From the NCBI GenBank assembly GCA_937138395.1, contig CAKZPB010000136.1, positions 1 to 64,000 on the forward strand: a stretch of 64,000 bases of DNA. Reading direction: 5' to 3'. This document shows positions 9,186 to 17,834 of this stretch, one piece after another. The notes below the pieces were generated by a model. That model did no database searches, was not told the origin of the DNA, and saw only the letters and a list, made by a program, of their open reading frames with translations. The stretch is from an uncultured Pseudomonadota bacterium. GTDB lineage: Bacteria > Pseudomonadota > Gammaproteobacteria > Xanthomonadales > Wenzhouxiangellaceae. Position numbers and translations under genes: made by a program. Position 1 is the first letter of the stretch; each line of letters starts with the position of its first letter.

Positions 9186-9214
9186 TTGTATGAGCGAACA
9201 AATTTGTTTAACAT
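9186..9214 (+). promoter_or_regulatory. Predicted sigma-70 promoter of the histidine kinase with palindrome in the spacer
   Basis: -35 TTGTAT (9186-9191), 17-bp spacer, -10 TAACAT (9209-9214). The spacer contains the perfect 12-bp palindrome AACAAATTTGTT (9197-9208), a plausible operator. It leads into a leader of about 215 nt before the kinase start. Confidence 0.45.
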
Positions 9215-9247
9215 AGGTTAAGTGTTTGATTACGTTGGGGGTATCAC

Positions 9248-9436
9248 GTGGCCCATTCAATTGTGTGTCATTGGCTTCATGAGCCTCACGGACCGAAATG
9301 GTATGAATTAGCCGCGCAATTGAATCGTGTGTTTCAGAACCGTCTCAGCCGACCATCCTGTACGCACGTGAAATCCACTTTGTCTGCTGCCGTTCCAATC
9401 CATGCGGCGTTCAACGCTGCCGGGTCGGCCTGTTGA
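9248..9436 (+). CDS. Possible leader ORF (62 codons) ahead of the histidine kinase
   Basis: A GTG-initiated frame with a G-rich ribosome-binding-like stretch (TTGGGGG) just upstream. Its TGA stop overlaps the TTG start of the kinase (TTGA, 9433-9436), the arrangement expected for translational coupling. The peptide has no recognised motif and may be only an accidental open frame. It is listed because the kinase itself lacks a good ribosome-binding site. Confidence 0.25.
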   Translation: MAHSIVCHWLHEPHGPKWYELAAQLNRVFQNRLSRPSCTHVKSTLSAAVPIHAAFNAAGSAC

Positions 9437-12069
9437 AACTGAGAACCGTCACCTGGCTGATCGTCACGGCGTCTGCCGTTGCGCTGCTGGGCGGGCTGTT
9501 CATCGGCTATACCTCATGGGCCGACATTCAGCGGGGTACAGTGCGCGCTGACGAAGTCGGGCAACTGCACAACGAGTACCAGCGAATTCGGCTGGCCCTG
9601 GAAGATGCGGTGCTGGTTGAGCGAACGCCGGATGCGATTACTCCGGTCCTTGCCAAACTGCGGTCATTGGTTGATCCTTCAAGATCCGGTTTCCATTTCA
9701 ATACCGATATTGAAGACCTGATGCAGTCATTGATCTCGGCGGTCGAGGGTATTCAGCAGGACCTGCAAAACAATCCTGCGGCAACCATGCAAACCTCACT
9801 CGAACTGCTCGTTGACGAACGTGTCATTCGTCGCTTGGACGCAGAACTGCAGTCCAATCTTCTCGCCAGTGAGCAGGCAGCGATGCAAACCTTCCAGGAC
9901 AACTTTCGACAGGATTTGAGCAGGCTGGTCCTCGCGGTGATCGCGCTTGGGCTGCTGATGCTGATCAACGCGGTGGTGATATTCAAACGAACCCGCGGTC
10001 CGTTGGACACCCTGATGAGCGGTATCCATCAGATTGGCAAAACAGACAGCCCGAGCCCGGAGCTCATCGAGCTGAGCACGCGCGATGAATTCGGCCTATT
10101 GGCGCAGGCGATCAATTCGATGAATGGTCGATTGTTCGAACAACGTAACGAACTGCTCGAATCTCAAACCCGCTTTGATGAGCTGGCAGAAACCATTGAC
10201 GACCTGTTCTGGATTTTTGATGTTGAAAACAATCAGGCCCTGTACCTGAGCCCGGCCTTTGAACAACTGTATGGATTCAATCCCGACCCGGCCGATCTCA
10301 ATCCAGCGTACTGGGAGGCGCATATACCGGAAAAAGATATTCCAGCCTATCGGGATTACATCCAGGGCTGGAGCAAGGGCAATAGCGAGGGCAAGTATCG
10401 ATTTACGCGACCGGATGGTGAAACCATCTGGGTGCAGGATAAAGCCTATGGTGTACATGACGCCGACGGCACATTGGTCCGAATGGTGGGTATTGCACGA
10501 AACATCACTGCCCAGGTCGAAGCCATCGAGGCGCTTGAACAACGCGATCGCCAGCAGGCCATTGTGTATGAGCTGGCTCATGAAATCAGCAATTCGCGAG
10601 AGGATCTGGTCGCTATTTGCGAACGCCTTGTTCATCGTTTACCCGAATTGCTGGATAAACATAGCGATGGTGCCGCTCGAATCACACTAATGAATGACCG
10701 GTTCCAGACTGACAACTGGGAACACGTTGAACAATCCATCGAATTCCCGATTGTGATTCAGGGTGCCGAAGAAGGTGTCGTTGAACTGGGGCTTCAGGAA
10801 ATGGATACAGAGCACGACACTGCGTTCTTTTCAAGCGAAGTCGAATCACTTGAGCTCGTTGCGACTCAATTGACCACCCTGCTGCACAACCGCCGAATCG
10901 AGTCCAGGCTATGGCAGGACGAAAAACTCAAAGCAGTAGGCGAACTGACCGGTGGCGTTGCGCATGATTTCAACAATCTCCTGACCGTGATACTGGGTAA
11001 TGCTGAAATGATTCGGGATGACATGGGAGAGCAGGACCCGAATCTTGATCTGATCGAGATGATCCTCCAAGCCTCTTCACATGCAGCCGATTTGACGGCC
11101 CGCTTGCTGGCCTTTGCGCGTCGCCAGCCGCTCAATCCCGAGACCGTCGAACTGAACGCATTGATCGAGGAAATGGCGCCAATCATACGGCGAACGCTGG
11201 GTGAAACCATCGACGTCAACATCAAACTCGAACCCAATCTCTGGGCCAGCCGGATCGATCGAACGCAGCTGAGCGCCGCCTTATTGAATCTGTGCATCAA
11301 CGGTCGCGATGCCATGACCGATGGCGGGTCCTTGTTTATCGAAACAGTCAATCAGACGGTTTCCGAAGAGGAAGCCGATGAGTTCCTGGATCTCGCATCC
11401 GGCGACTACGCAGTAATTTCCGTAACCGACGATGGCGAGGGTATCCCTGACGATGTTCTGCAGCATGTGTTCGAGCCCTTCTACACCACCAAACCGAAAG
11501 CGGCTGGAACGGGACTGGGGCTGTCGATGGTCTACGGGTTTACCAAGCAGTCCGGCGGCAATGTCACGATTTATTCCGAGCCGGAAAAGGGCACAACCCT
11601 GCGGCTGTATCTTCCGCGGACCGAGCAAAGCGGAGACGTGCAAACGGCTGGCGACCCCGGCGAATTCATTGCCGAAGGCATGAGATGCCTGCTGGTCGAG
11701 GATGATGCGCTGGTCCGCTCTTACACCGAACGACTGCTCAAACGGATGGGCTTCGAAGTAATCAGCGCGAAAGATGCCGACCAGGCACTTGAAATTTATT
11801 CTCGCGAATCGGAGTTCGATCTGTTGTTGACCGACGTGGTCATGCCCGGTTCCATGGACGGTATTGCACTCGGCGATTGCGTGCGCCAACAAAATAAACG
11901 TATACTGATACTGTATATGTCAGGCTACACGCGTGACCGGTTCTCCAAGAAAAAAGAGCTGGAACCGGATGCCATCTTGTTGAACAAGCCGTTTCGGCGT
12001 GGCGAGCTTGTAAGTGCCTTGCAGCAAGTCTGGAGCAACCAAAGACCCACCTTATCTGCAGACCGATAG
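9433..12069 (+). CDS. Membrane hybrid histidine kinase: sensor-PAS-HisKA-HATPase-REC
   Basis: 878 residues from a TTG start (no in-frame ATG nearby, so the start is uncertain). Domain order: membrane helix about 7-27, periplasmic helical sensor about 28-160, second helix about 162-185, HAMP-like linker, PAS domain about 245-365, a GAF-like stretch about 380-490, HisKA with phospho-accepting H511 in GGVAHDFNN, an ATPase domain with DDGEGIP and GTGLGLSM, and a C-terminal receiver with acidic VEDD and phospho-Asp D801 in LLLTDVVMPG. It should autophosphorylate in response to an unknown envelope signal and pass phosphate to its own receiver and probably to the next gene, 25 bp downstream. Confidence 0.92.
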   Translation: MKLRTVTWLIVTASAVALLGGLFIGYTSWADIQRGTVRADEVGQLHNEYQRIRLALEDAVLVERTPDAITPVLAKLRSLVDPSRSGFHFNTDIEDLMQSLISAVEGIQQDLQNNPAATMQTSLELLVDERVIRRLDAELQSNLLASEQAAMQTFQDNFRQDLSRLVLAVIALGLLMLINAVVIFKRTRGPLDTLMSGIHQIGKTDSPSPELIELSTRDEFGLLAQAINSMNGRLFEQRNELLESQTRFDELAETIDDLFWIFDVENNQALYLSPAFEQLYGFNPDPADLNPAYWEAHIPEKDIPAYRDYIQGWSKGNSEGKYRFTRPDGETIWVQDKAYGVHDADGTLVRMVGIARNITAQVEAIEALEQRDRQQAIVYELAHEISNSREDLVAICERLVHRLPELLDKHSDGAARITLMNDRFQTDNWEHVEQSIEFPIVIQGAEEGVVELGLQEMDTEHDTAFFSSEVESLELVATQLTTLLHNRRIESRLWQDEKLKAVGELTGGVAHDFNNLLTVILGNAEMIRDDMGEQDPNLDLIEMILQASSHAADLTARLLAFARRQPLNPETVELNALIEEMAPIIRRTLGETIDVNIKLEPNLWASRIDRTQLSAALLNLCINGRDAMTDGGSLFIETVNQTVSEEEADEFLDLASGDYAVISVTDDGEGIPDDVLQHVFEPFYTTKPKAAGTGLGLSMVYGFTKQSGGNVTIYSEPEKGTTLRLYLPRTEQSGDVQTAGDPGEFIAEGMRCLLVEDDALVRSYTERLLKRMGFEVISAKDADQALEIYSRESEFDLLLTDVVMPGSMDGIALGDCVRQQNKRILILYMSGYTRDRFSKKKELEPDAILLNKPFRRGELVSALQQVWSNQRPTLSADR

Positions 12070-12094
12070 CAGCAATCAATTCTGGAGGGGCGGA

Positions 12095-13312
12095 ATGAGT
12101 GATGAACTGAATGCCCTGATTATCGACGACGAAGAGCTGGTGGGCTTGACCATTCGCGGGATGTTGCGACGTGCCGACATCAAGGCCGAATGGACGCCCG
12201 ACCCGGATTACTTCCTCGAATTGCTCAACGAACACAATCCATCGATCGTGTTCGTTGACTTGAGCATGCCGGGCACCGACGGCGTTTCGCTGCTGATCAA
12301 GATCAGTGAAGTGGCACCTGATATCCCGATTGCACTGATCAGCGGCAAGGGACGTCGCATTCTCGAAGCTGCGCGGCAGTCAGCGACCGAACACGGACTG
12401 TGGGTCAAGGCTGTTCTGGAAAAACCATTTCATGCCGAACAGGTCGTTGCAGCCGTGATCAATTGCACTGAACACGGCTGCTGTAATGAAAATGCCGTTA
12501 AACAGCGCCGCGCGCACGATCAGGGACCGAGCTGGCTGCTGTCGATGGAGCAGGTCCACAATGCAATCGAAACCGAACTGATTGTCCCATTCTTTCAACC
12601 CAAGATCGACTGTGAAACCAACCAGTTGGTCGGCATTGAAGTGCTGGCCCGGTGGCCGGCAGAAGATGGACGATTCATTTTCCCGAATGAATTCATCCGC
12701 GTCGTCGAGGAAGCCGGTCTGATCACCGAAATGACGCTGTCGCTGGCGCGCCAGACGTTTGATTGGATGACAACCACCGGCTTTGAACACCTGATCGTCT
12801 CGTTGAACCTGTCTGCACACTCACTGGATGATGAAGATTTTCCCAGGCAGCTGCAGTACCTGGTCGAGGAATATGAGCTCGATACTGAACAAATCATGCT
12901 TGAGCTGACCGAAACCAGTGCGCAGAACCTGTCCGTCAGCACCCTGGATTCATTGACCAGACTGAGCCTGCGGGGTTTCCAGCTATCGATGGACGATTTC
13001 GGCACCGGGTACTCGTCAGTAGCGGCCTTGACCCGCATGCCATTCAACGAGTTGAAAGTGGATCAGGAGTTCGTTGCCAAAATGATTGAATCCGAACGGG
13101 CTCGCGCCGTGGTGGATATGGTGGTGGCGCTGGGGAAGCGGCTGCAAATGAAAGTGACCGCTGAAGGCGTGGAAGATCAGGAAACGCTGGAGGCGCTGCA
13201 TCAAATTGGCTGTGACCTTGTGCAGGGGTACCATCTCGGCCGTCCGATCAGTGGAAACGATTTTGTCGAACAGTGGGGTAACGCAGAAAAAAACGTCAAT
13301 ACAACAGCCTGA
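12095..13312 (+). CDS. Response regulator with EAL domain (c-di-GMP phosphodiesterase)
   Basis: 405 residues. The start is ATG 12095, behind a strong TGGAGGGG ribosome-binding site; an upstream in-frame start at 12014 would overlap the kinase and add non-domain sequence. The N-terminal receiver has acidic DDEE and phospho-acceptor D55 in VFVDLSMPG. The EAL domain (about 155-400) keeps the metal and catalytic set: E182 in EVLARW, LNLSAHSL, ELTETS, DDFGTGYSS, the Lys of ELKVDQ, AEGVED and QGYHLGRP. It is therefore expected to be an active c-di-GMP hydrolase. It lies 25 bp after the hybrid kinase, which presumably controls it by phosphotransfer. Confidence 0.94.
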   Translation: MSDELNALIIDDEELVGLTIRGMLRRADIKAEWTPDPDYFLELLNEHNPSIVFVDLSMPGTDGVSLLIKISEVAPDIPIALISGKGRRILEAARQSATEHGLWVKAVLEKPFHAEQVVAAVINCTEHGCCNENAVKQRRAHDQGPSWLLSMEQVHNAIETELIVPFFQPKIDCETNQLVGIEVLARWPAEDGRFIFPNEFIRVVEEAGLITEMTLSLARQTFDWMTTTGFEHLIVSLNLSAHSLDDEDFPRQLQYLVEEYELDTEQIMLELTETSAQNLSVSTLDSLTRLSLRGFQLSMDDFGTGYSSVAALTRMPFNELKVDQEFVAKMIESERARAVVDMVVALGKRLQMKVTAEGVEDQETLEALHQIGCDLVQGYHLGRPISGNDFVEQWGNAEKNVNTTA

Positions 13313-13516
13313 AGACCTTGGTTGACGCTGCATTTTTTTTGCTGCTCGGATCGCCACCCACATCGTGTGGCCGCGCAACACCGACTAAAAACAGATTTTT
13401 ATCAAGCATTTGAACTACCTGCGAAATTTTTCTAACCAGTTAGTTCATAAAACTGAAATAAATACCTAATTTATTGATATTTAATCATTTTTATCAAGAT
13501 TTTTGCCCCTGAACGC

Positions 13517-13545
13517 TTGACAATACACTTCGTTGGGCGTACAAC
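13517..13545 (+). promoter_or_regulatory. Predicted sigma-70 promoter of the candidate structured RNA
   Basis: Consensus -35 TTGACA (13517-13522), 17-bp spacer, -10 TACAAC (13540-13545). A second -10-like TATAAC follows at 13546-13551. Transcription would start near 13552, with no plus-strand gene before the terminator at 13704-13730. Confidence 0.6.
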
Positions 13546-13551
13546 TATAAC

Positions 13552-13730
13552 TAACGCGGAAGCCTCACAAGGGTGAAGCGGCGCTAGAAAGCTCGAACCA
13601 ATGAGATCTGGCGGCAAGTTTGAACACTGTCTCAGTTTTCGGATTTGCTGATTTATCAGGTGACCAGCGCTAGTGCTTCAATCTCAAATTATCCGCGGAC
13701 AAGGCCCGGCTCCAGAAGCCCGGGCTTTTG
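13552..13730 (+). ncRNA. Candidate structured small RNA of about 180 nt, family not recognised
   Basis: The stretch lies between a consensus promoter and an intrinsic terminator and holds no credible ORF. Pairing that can be read by eye: outer stem CGCGGA (13555-13560) with TCCGCG (13692-13697); long inner helix TGAAGC (13574-13579) with GCTTCA (13675-13680), continuing as GCGCT (13581-13585) with AGCGC (13666-13670) across a 3-nt TAG bulge; and inside it TGAGA with TCTCA around 13602-13634, plus a small CTGA-TTTA-TCAG hairpin near 13648-13659. It does not match c-di-GMP-I, c-di-GMP-II, TPP, cobalamin, tmRNA, SRP or 6S consensus features that I know. The next gene is on the opposite strand, so a trans-acting RNA is more likely than a riboswitch. 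Confidence 0.55.
13704..13730 (+). terminator. Intrinsic terminator of the candidate RNA
   Basis: Stem arms are about 13704-13711 (G CCCGGCT) and 13717-13725 (AGCCCGGGC) around a 5-nt loop, with one bulged base, followed by TTTT (13726-13729). There is no T run on the other strand, so it serves plus-strand transcription. Confidence 0.75.
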
Positions 13731-13766
13731 TTATTGGGGATTTCAAACACAGCCAGCATTGAGCGT

Positions 13767-14255
13767 TCACTCGGCCGGAGTCGGGCGAACGGTTACTTCG
13801 ACAAACAACTCGGCATTCTCCGGCGTAGCCGTTTCAATATCCTGACCGACAACCGACACCGTCCCTGTTTGCCCCGGCGGCAGGCCCAGCATGGTGTCAG
13901 CCAGGAACTGCCATGTACCGTCAATTTCTTCTTCTATGGCCAGGTCCAGCCAGATAGCACCATCCATGGCCTTTTCTGAAGCATGTGCAGGCTGAATATT
14001 CACGCTCATGGCCCAGGCAGTCTGACCGCTGCGGTTTTCAATGCGTGCATCGCTGCCGGCCTGAACCTGAAGCGAGGGCTCGCCTTGCAGTTCACCATCC
14101 ATCCATACGCGCGTTTCGACCAGATATTCCTGAAGGCCGTCATCAGCCAATAATTGAGCTGAACAGCTCAACATCACAACGAGCAAGAAAGGCCACAAGA
14201 GAGGCCAAGAAAAAAACCCGGAACAGGATACTGTTTGACGTCGGTTCAGCTTCAT
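13767..14255 (-). CDS. Secreted protein of unknown function
   Basis: 162 residues from ATG 14255 (an upstream in-frame ATG at 14318 would add 21 unlikely residues). The N-terminal signal is hydrophobic (about 14-36, WPFLLVVMLSCSAQLLA). The mature part looks all-beta, with patterns such as VETRVWMDGELQGEPSLQVQAGSDARI and LPPGQTGTVSVVGQDI, as in periplasmic beta-sandwich proteins that assist other factors. I do not recognise the family. It lies downstream of secF by 84 bp on the same strand and may be co-transcribed. Confidence 0.6.
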   Translation of the reverse strand: MKLNRRQTVSCSGFFSWPLLWPFLLVVMLSCSAQLLADDGLQEYLVETRVWMDGELQGEPSLQVQAGSDARIENRSGQTAWAMSVNIQPAHASEKAMDGAIWLDLAIEEEIDGTWQFLADTMLGLPPGQTGTVSVVGQDIETATPENAELFVEVTVRPTPAE

Positions 14256-14339
14256 ATCATTCTCAACATATCGAGCCTGTCTGGATGGTAGGCCTGGTCG
14301 GCGATCAGAGCCCGCCATCCAGCTGGATTGAACGTATCA

Positions 14340-15305
14340 CTATGAGCTGCGGAAACGTTCAGGGATGACCTCGACATCAGGCTGGTCAGCACCTTCCTTC
14401 TCGACTGGCATCAGATCCTGCTTGGACACACCCAGCGCAATGGCCGCAGTGCTGGCGATAAAGATTGACGAGTAGGTACCAACAACAACGCCCATGATCA
14501 GCGTGTAGGCGAACGAGTGAATGATCTCACCACCGAAATAAAACAGCGCGATCAGAACAAGCATGGTGGTGACCGAGGTCATCAACGTTCTTGACAGCAT
14601 TTGATTGACCGACAGGTTGGCCAGTTCAACCGGCGTGCCTTTGCGCTTGACGCGAAAGTTTTCGCGCAGGCGGTCATAAACAACAATCGTGTCATTCAAT
14701 GAGTAACCGATCACGGCGAGGATAGCAGCCACGACGGTCAGGTCGAATTCCATCTGAAACAGCGATATCAACCCAACGACAATCAATACGTCATGCACCA
14801 ATGCCGCGACTGCGCCGACGGCAAAACGCCACTGAAAACGGAACGACACGTACAGCAGAATGCCAAACAAGACATACAACAGTGCCAAACCGCCTTGTTC
14901 GGCCAACTCCTCGCCAATCTGCGGGCCGACGAACTCGACCCGACGCATGTCCATGCCCTGGTCGACAGTGGCCATGGCCGCCAGCACGTCCGTGCTGATA
15001 TCCGCGCCCTCTTCAGCGGCCGCATCGGCTGGAATGCGCGCGACGATATCTCGCGCGGTGCCGAAGGTCTGTACGGTGAAGCCAACGTAGCCGGCATCGG
15101 TCAGCGCACTGCGCACGTTGCCCAGATCCGGAGCCGTCGGGTAGGAAACTTCGATCAGCGTACCGCCGGTAAAGTCCAGTCCGAAATTGAGGCCGCGCGT
15201 TGTCAGCGAGAACACGCTCAGCACAATCAAGATGGCCGACAATATCAAGGCGATTTTACGCCGGGCCATGAAATCGATCGTGGTGTTGGTTTTGATGATG
15301 TCCAT
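14340..15305 (-). CDS. secF: Protein translocase subunit SecF
   Basis: 321 residues with six membrane helices and the SecF signature regions: LNFGLDFTGGTLIEV near the N-terminus, VEFVGPQIGEEL before the second helix and the GYSLNDTIVVYDRLREN RND-type motif. It works with SecD as a proton-motive-force-driven partner of SecYEG that pulls substrates out on the periplasmic side. It follows secD by 30 bp in a yajC-secD-secF operon. Confidence 0.97.
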   Translation of the reverse strand: MDIIKTNTTIDFMARRKIALILSAILIVLSVFSLTTRGLNFGLDFTGGTLIEVSYPTAPDLGNVRSALTDAGYVGFTVQTFGTARDIVARIPADAAAEEGADISTDVLAAMATVDQGMDMRRVEFVGPQIGEELAEQGGLALLYVLFGILLYVSFRFQWRFAVGAVAALVHDVLIVVGLISLFQMEFDLTVVAAILAVIGYSLNDTIVVYDRLRENFRVKRKGTPVELANLSVNQMLSRTLMTSVTTMLVLIALFYFGGEIIHSFAYTLIMGVVVGTYSSIFIASTAAIALGVSKQDLMPVEKEGADQPDVEVIPERFRSS

Positions 15306-15335
15306 AAATAATTCCGTTTACGGCTCAGATCGCCA

Positions 15336-17195
15336 TCAGATGGCCAGCTTCTGAACGCGCTTGCGGCCTCCGTAAATCAGATTGATCAATGCCCGCGTGC
15401 CAAGGATGGCGGTAAACATCGACGTGACAATACCAAGCGAGAGCGTGACGGCAAAGCCCTTGACCGGCCCGGTACCAAACATGAACAGCACCATGGCTGC
15501 AATCAGCGTCGTCACGTTGGCATCGGCAATGGTCGAAAACGCCTTGCCGTAGCCTGACTTGATCGCAGCCTGCGGTGTATTGCCGAGCCTCAGCTCTTCG
15601 CGGATGCGTTCGAAAATCAATACGTTGGCATCGACGGCCATACCAACCGTCAAGACAATTCCGGCTATGCCCGGCAGGGTCAGCGTCGCGCCAAGCATCG
15701 ACAGCAGCGCGACGACCAGAATCAGGTTGACGGTCAGCGCCACGTTGGCGACCAGGCCAAACACCTTGTAGTACACCGCCATCAATACCAGCACCAGAAC
15801 AAAGCCGATGATGACCGAGCGGAAACCCTGGTCGATATTGTCCTGACCCAGGCTGGGGCCAACGGTGCGTTCTTCGATGATTTCAACCGGCGCGGCCAGT
15901 GCACCTGCGCGCAGTAGCAGCGCGAGCTGGCTGGCTTCACGGGATGAATCCAGGCCCGTGGTCTGGAAGGTGCGACCGAATGGCTCGCGCACCACGGCCA
16001 CCGAGATCACCTCTTCAACCCGGCGCGATTCGCGCACCTCTTCACCATCCACCATTCGGGTTTCCGGACGCTGTTCAATAAATACCACCGCCATCCGGTT
16101 GCCGACGTTTTCATTGGTAAAGTCCAGCATCGAGCGGGCGCCCTGGGGGTCCAGATTCACAACCACGCTGGGCGAACCATCGTTCTGATCGAAGCTGGCC
16201 GTCGCGTTGGTCAACTGATCGCCCGATGCAATCAATTGGCGCGAAAGCAGGATCGGATTACCATCACGATCCGAATACAGTTTGGAGGTTGGCGGTATCC
16301 GGCCCGTGCGTTGGGCCTCGAAGGGATCGTTCTGTTCGTCCACGGCACGGTATTCCAGCGTTGCGGTCTTGCCGAGAATATTCTTGGCCTCGGCCGTATC
16401 CTGCACGCCGGGCAACTGCACCACGATGCGATCAGCGCCCTGCTGTTGAATGATTGGCTCGGCAACACCCAGTTCGTTGACGCGGCTGCGCAGGGTTGTG
16501 ATGTTCTGTTGCAGTGCCGTCTGCTGAAGTTCCAACAACACTTCCGGCAGGACCGTACCGATCACATTGAAAGTTTCATTGGCTTCGGTCGTTTCCAGCT
16601 CCAACTCTGGCAGTTCGCGCGTGAAAATGGTCAGTGCCTGTTCACGATCTTCTGCCGTTCGAAGTTCTGCAAGCAGCGTTTCGCCATCGGTGCGGACCGA
16701 GCGGTAGCGGATACGCTCATCTCGCAGGATATTGCGCATATCATCGACGAAGCGTTCGAGCTGGCCCCGACGTGCTGCGTCCATATCCACTTCCATCAGA
16801 AAGTGGACCCCGCCCTGCAGATCAAGCCCAAGCACCATTGGCTCGGCGCCCAACATCGACAACCAGTTCGGCGTGGCCGGCGCCAGATTCAGCGCAACGA
16901 CGTAGCCGTCGCCCAGCGTTTCACGAATCAGGTCGGCCGCACGCAGCTGCTGATCGGAATTCTCGAAGCGAACCAGCATGCGCTCCGGCAGCTTGTCGAC
17001 GCCCTGATGGGCCATGTCGGCCTGATCCAGCGCATCGCTGACCACATCCTCCAACGCAGGATCCAGCTCAAAACCACGCGCCGACGAAATCTGTACGGCT
17101 GGATTTTCACCAAACAGATTGGGCATCGCATAGATAGCACCCATCGCCAGCACAATGACCAGCAACACATATTTCCAGGCGGGATAACGATTCAT
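15336..17195 (-). CDS. secD: Protein translocase subunit SecD
   Basis: 619 residues, normal for proteobacterial SecD. A first membrane helix (about 7-25) is followed by the large periplasmic P1 region containing LGLDLQGGVHFLMEVD, VNELGVAEPIIQQQGADRIVVQLPGV and the P1-head substrate-binding part. Five C-terminal helices carry LPGIAGIVLTVGMAVDANVLIFERIREEL. It pairs with SecF downstream and YajC upstream. Confidence 0.97.
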   Translation of the reverse strand: MNRYPAWKYVLLVIVLAMGAIYAMPNLFGENPAVQISSARGFELDPALEDVVSDALDQADMAHQGVDKLPERMLVRFENSDQQLRAADLIRETLGDGYVVALNLAPATPNWLSMLGAEPMVLGLDLQGGVHFLMEVDMDAARRGQLERFVDDMRNILRDERIRYRSVRTDGETLLAELRTAEDREQALTIFTRELPELELETTEANETFNVIGTVLPEVLLELQQTALQQNITTLRSRVNELGVAEPIIQQQGADRIVVQLPGVQDTAEAKNILGKTATLEYRAVDEQNDPFEAQRTGRIPPTSKLYSDRDGNPILLSRQLIASGDQLTNATASFDQNDGSPSVVVNLDPQGARSMLDFTNENVGNRMAVVFIEQRPETRMVDGEEVRESRRVEEVISVAVVREPFGRTFQTTGLDSSREASQLALLLRAGALAAPVEIIEERTVGPSLGQDNIDQGFRSVIIGFVLVLVLMAVYYKVFGLVANVALTVNLILVVALLSMLGATLTLPGIAGIVLTVGMAVDANVLIFERIREELRLGNTPQAAIKSGYGKAFSTIADANVTTLIAAMVLFMFGTGPVKGFAVTLSLGIVTSMFTAILGTRALINLIYGGRKRVQKLAI

Positions 17196-17245
17196 GTTGA
17201 CAACCTATTTCTACAAGCCGGACTGCCGGCAATTGTGGTGAAAGC

Positions 17246-17593
17246 TTAGCCGGCCGAGTCTAGCGTGCCTTTCGGCACAACCTGGGAAACGGATTGCTTT
17301 TGAAGCTGAACCGTCACCTGATCGGCCAATTGCACGCTGATGAAACTGTCGCCGACCTGAGTCACCTTGCCCAGCAAACCGCCGGCGGTTACCACTTCAT
17401 CGCCGACACCGATTTCCGCAATCAGTTCTCGATGCTGCTTGTTGCGTTTCATCTGCGGCCGGATAATCAGCAGCCAGAAAATCAGAATGATGATCAGCAA
17501 AGGAATGATCGAGCTCAGCAGACTGGGCTGCGGCTGTGCAGCCGCCTGGGCCATGGCCGATGGAATAATCCAATTCATCAGGGATTCGAGCAT
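17246..17593 (-). CDS. yajC: Preprotein translocase subunit YajC
   Basis: 115 residues from the ATG at 17593. Two ATGs stand in tandem (17596 and 17593); GGAG is seven bases from the second, a better spacing. A single membrane helix with the typical PLLIIILIFWLLIIRPQMKR is followed by the small basic-to-beta domain (IGVGDEVVTAGGLLGKV). YajC binds the SecDF complex. First gene of the operon, with secD 50 bp downstream. The usual upstream tgt-queA genes are absent; coaE is the next gene upstream. Confidence 0.93.
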   Translation of the reverse strand: MLESLMNWIIPSAMAQAAAQPQPSLLSSIIPLLIIILIFWLLIIRPQMKRNKQHRELIAEIGVGDEVVTAGGLLGKVTQVGDSFISVQLADQVTVQLQKQSVSQVVPKGTLDSAG

Positions 17594-17834
17594 CATACAT
17601 CTCCGTAACATCGTGCAATCGACTGGAATGCAGCCGATGATCAATAATCTTTCCAGGTAATTTTTTCCAGGACACTTGCTTGCAGCAGGTTCCGTTCAGC
17701 CGCTCATTATCCCATATCACGCGCCATGCATGTCCTGGTCTACACCATGTGATGGGGGTTGACTGACCCGTTTCAAAGGGCGCCTGAAATCCACCCTGCT
17801 CAGGAGCAAGCTCAAAACGTGCTGAAAAATCAGC

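Noticed and set aside
13552-13700. 6S RNA
   Set aside because: Size is similar, but the branched inner helices do not give the single long hairpin with a central open bubble, and the zapA/ygfA neighbourhood is missing.
13552-13703. c-di-GMP-I (GEMM) riboswitch near the EAL gene
   Set aside because: The conserved GEMM core segments and tetraloop-receptor pattern are not present, and no co-directional gene follows the terminator.
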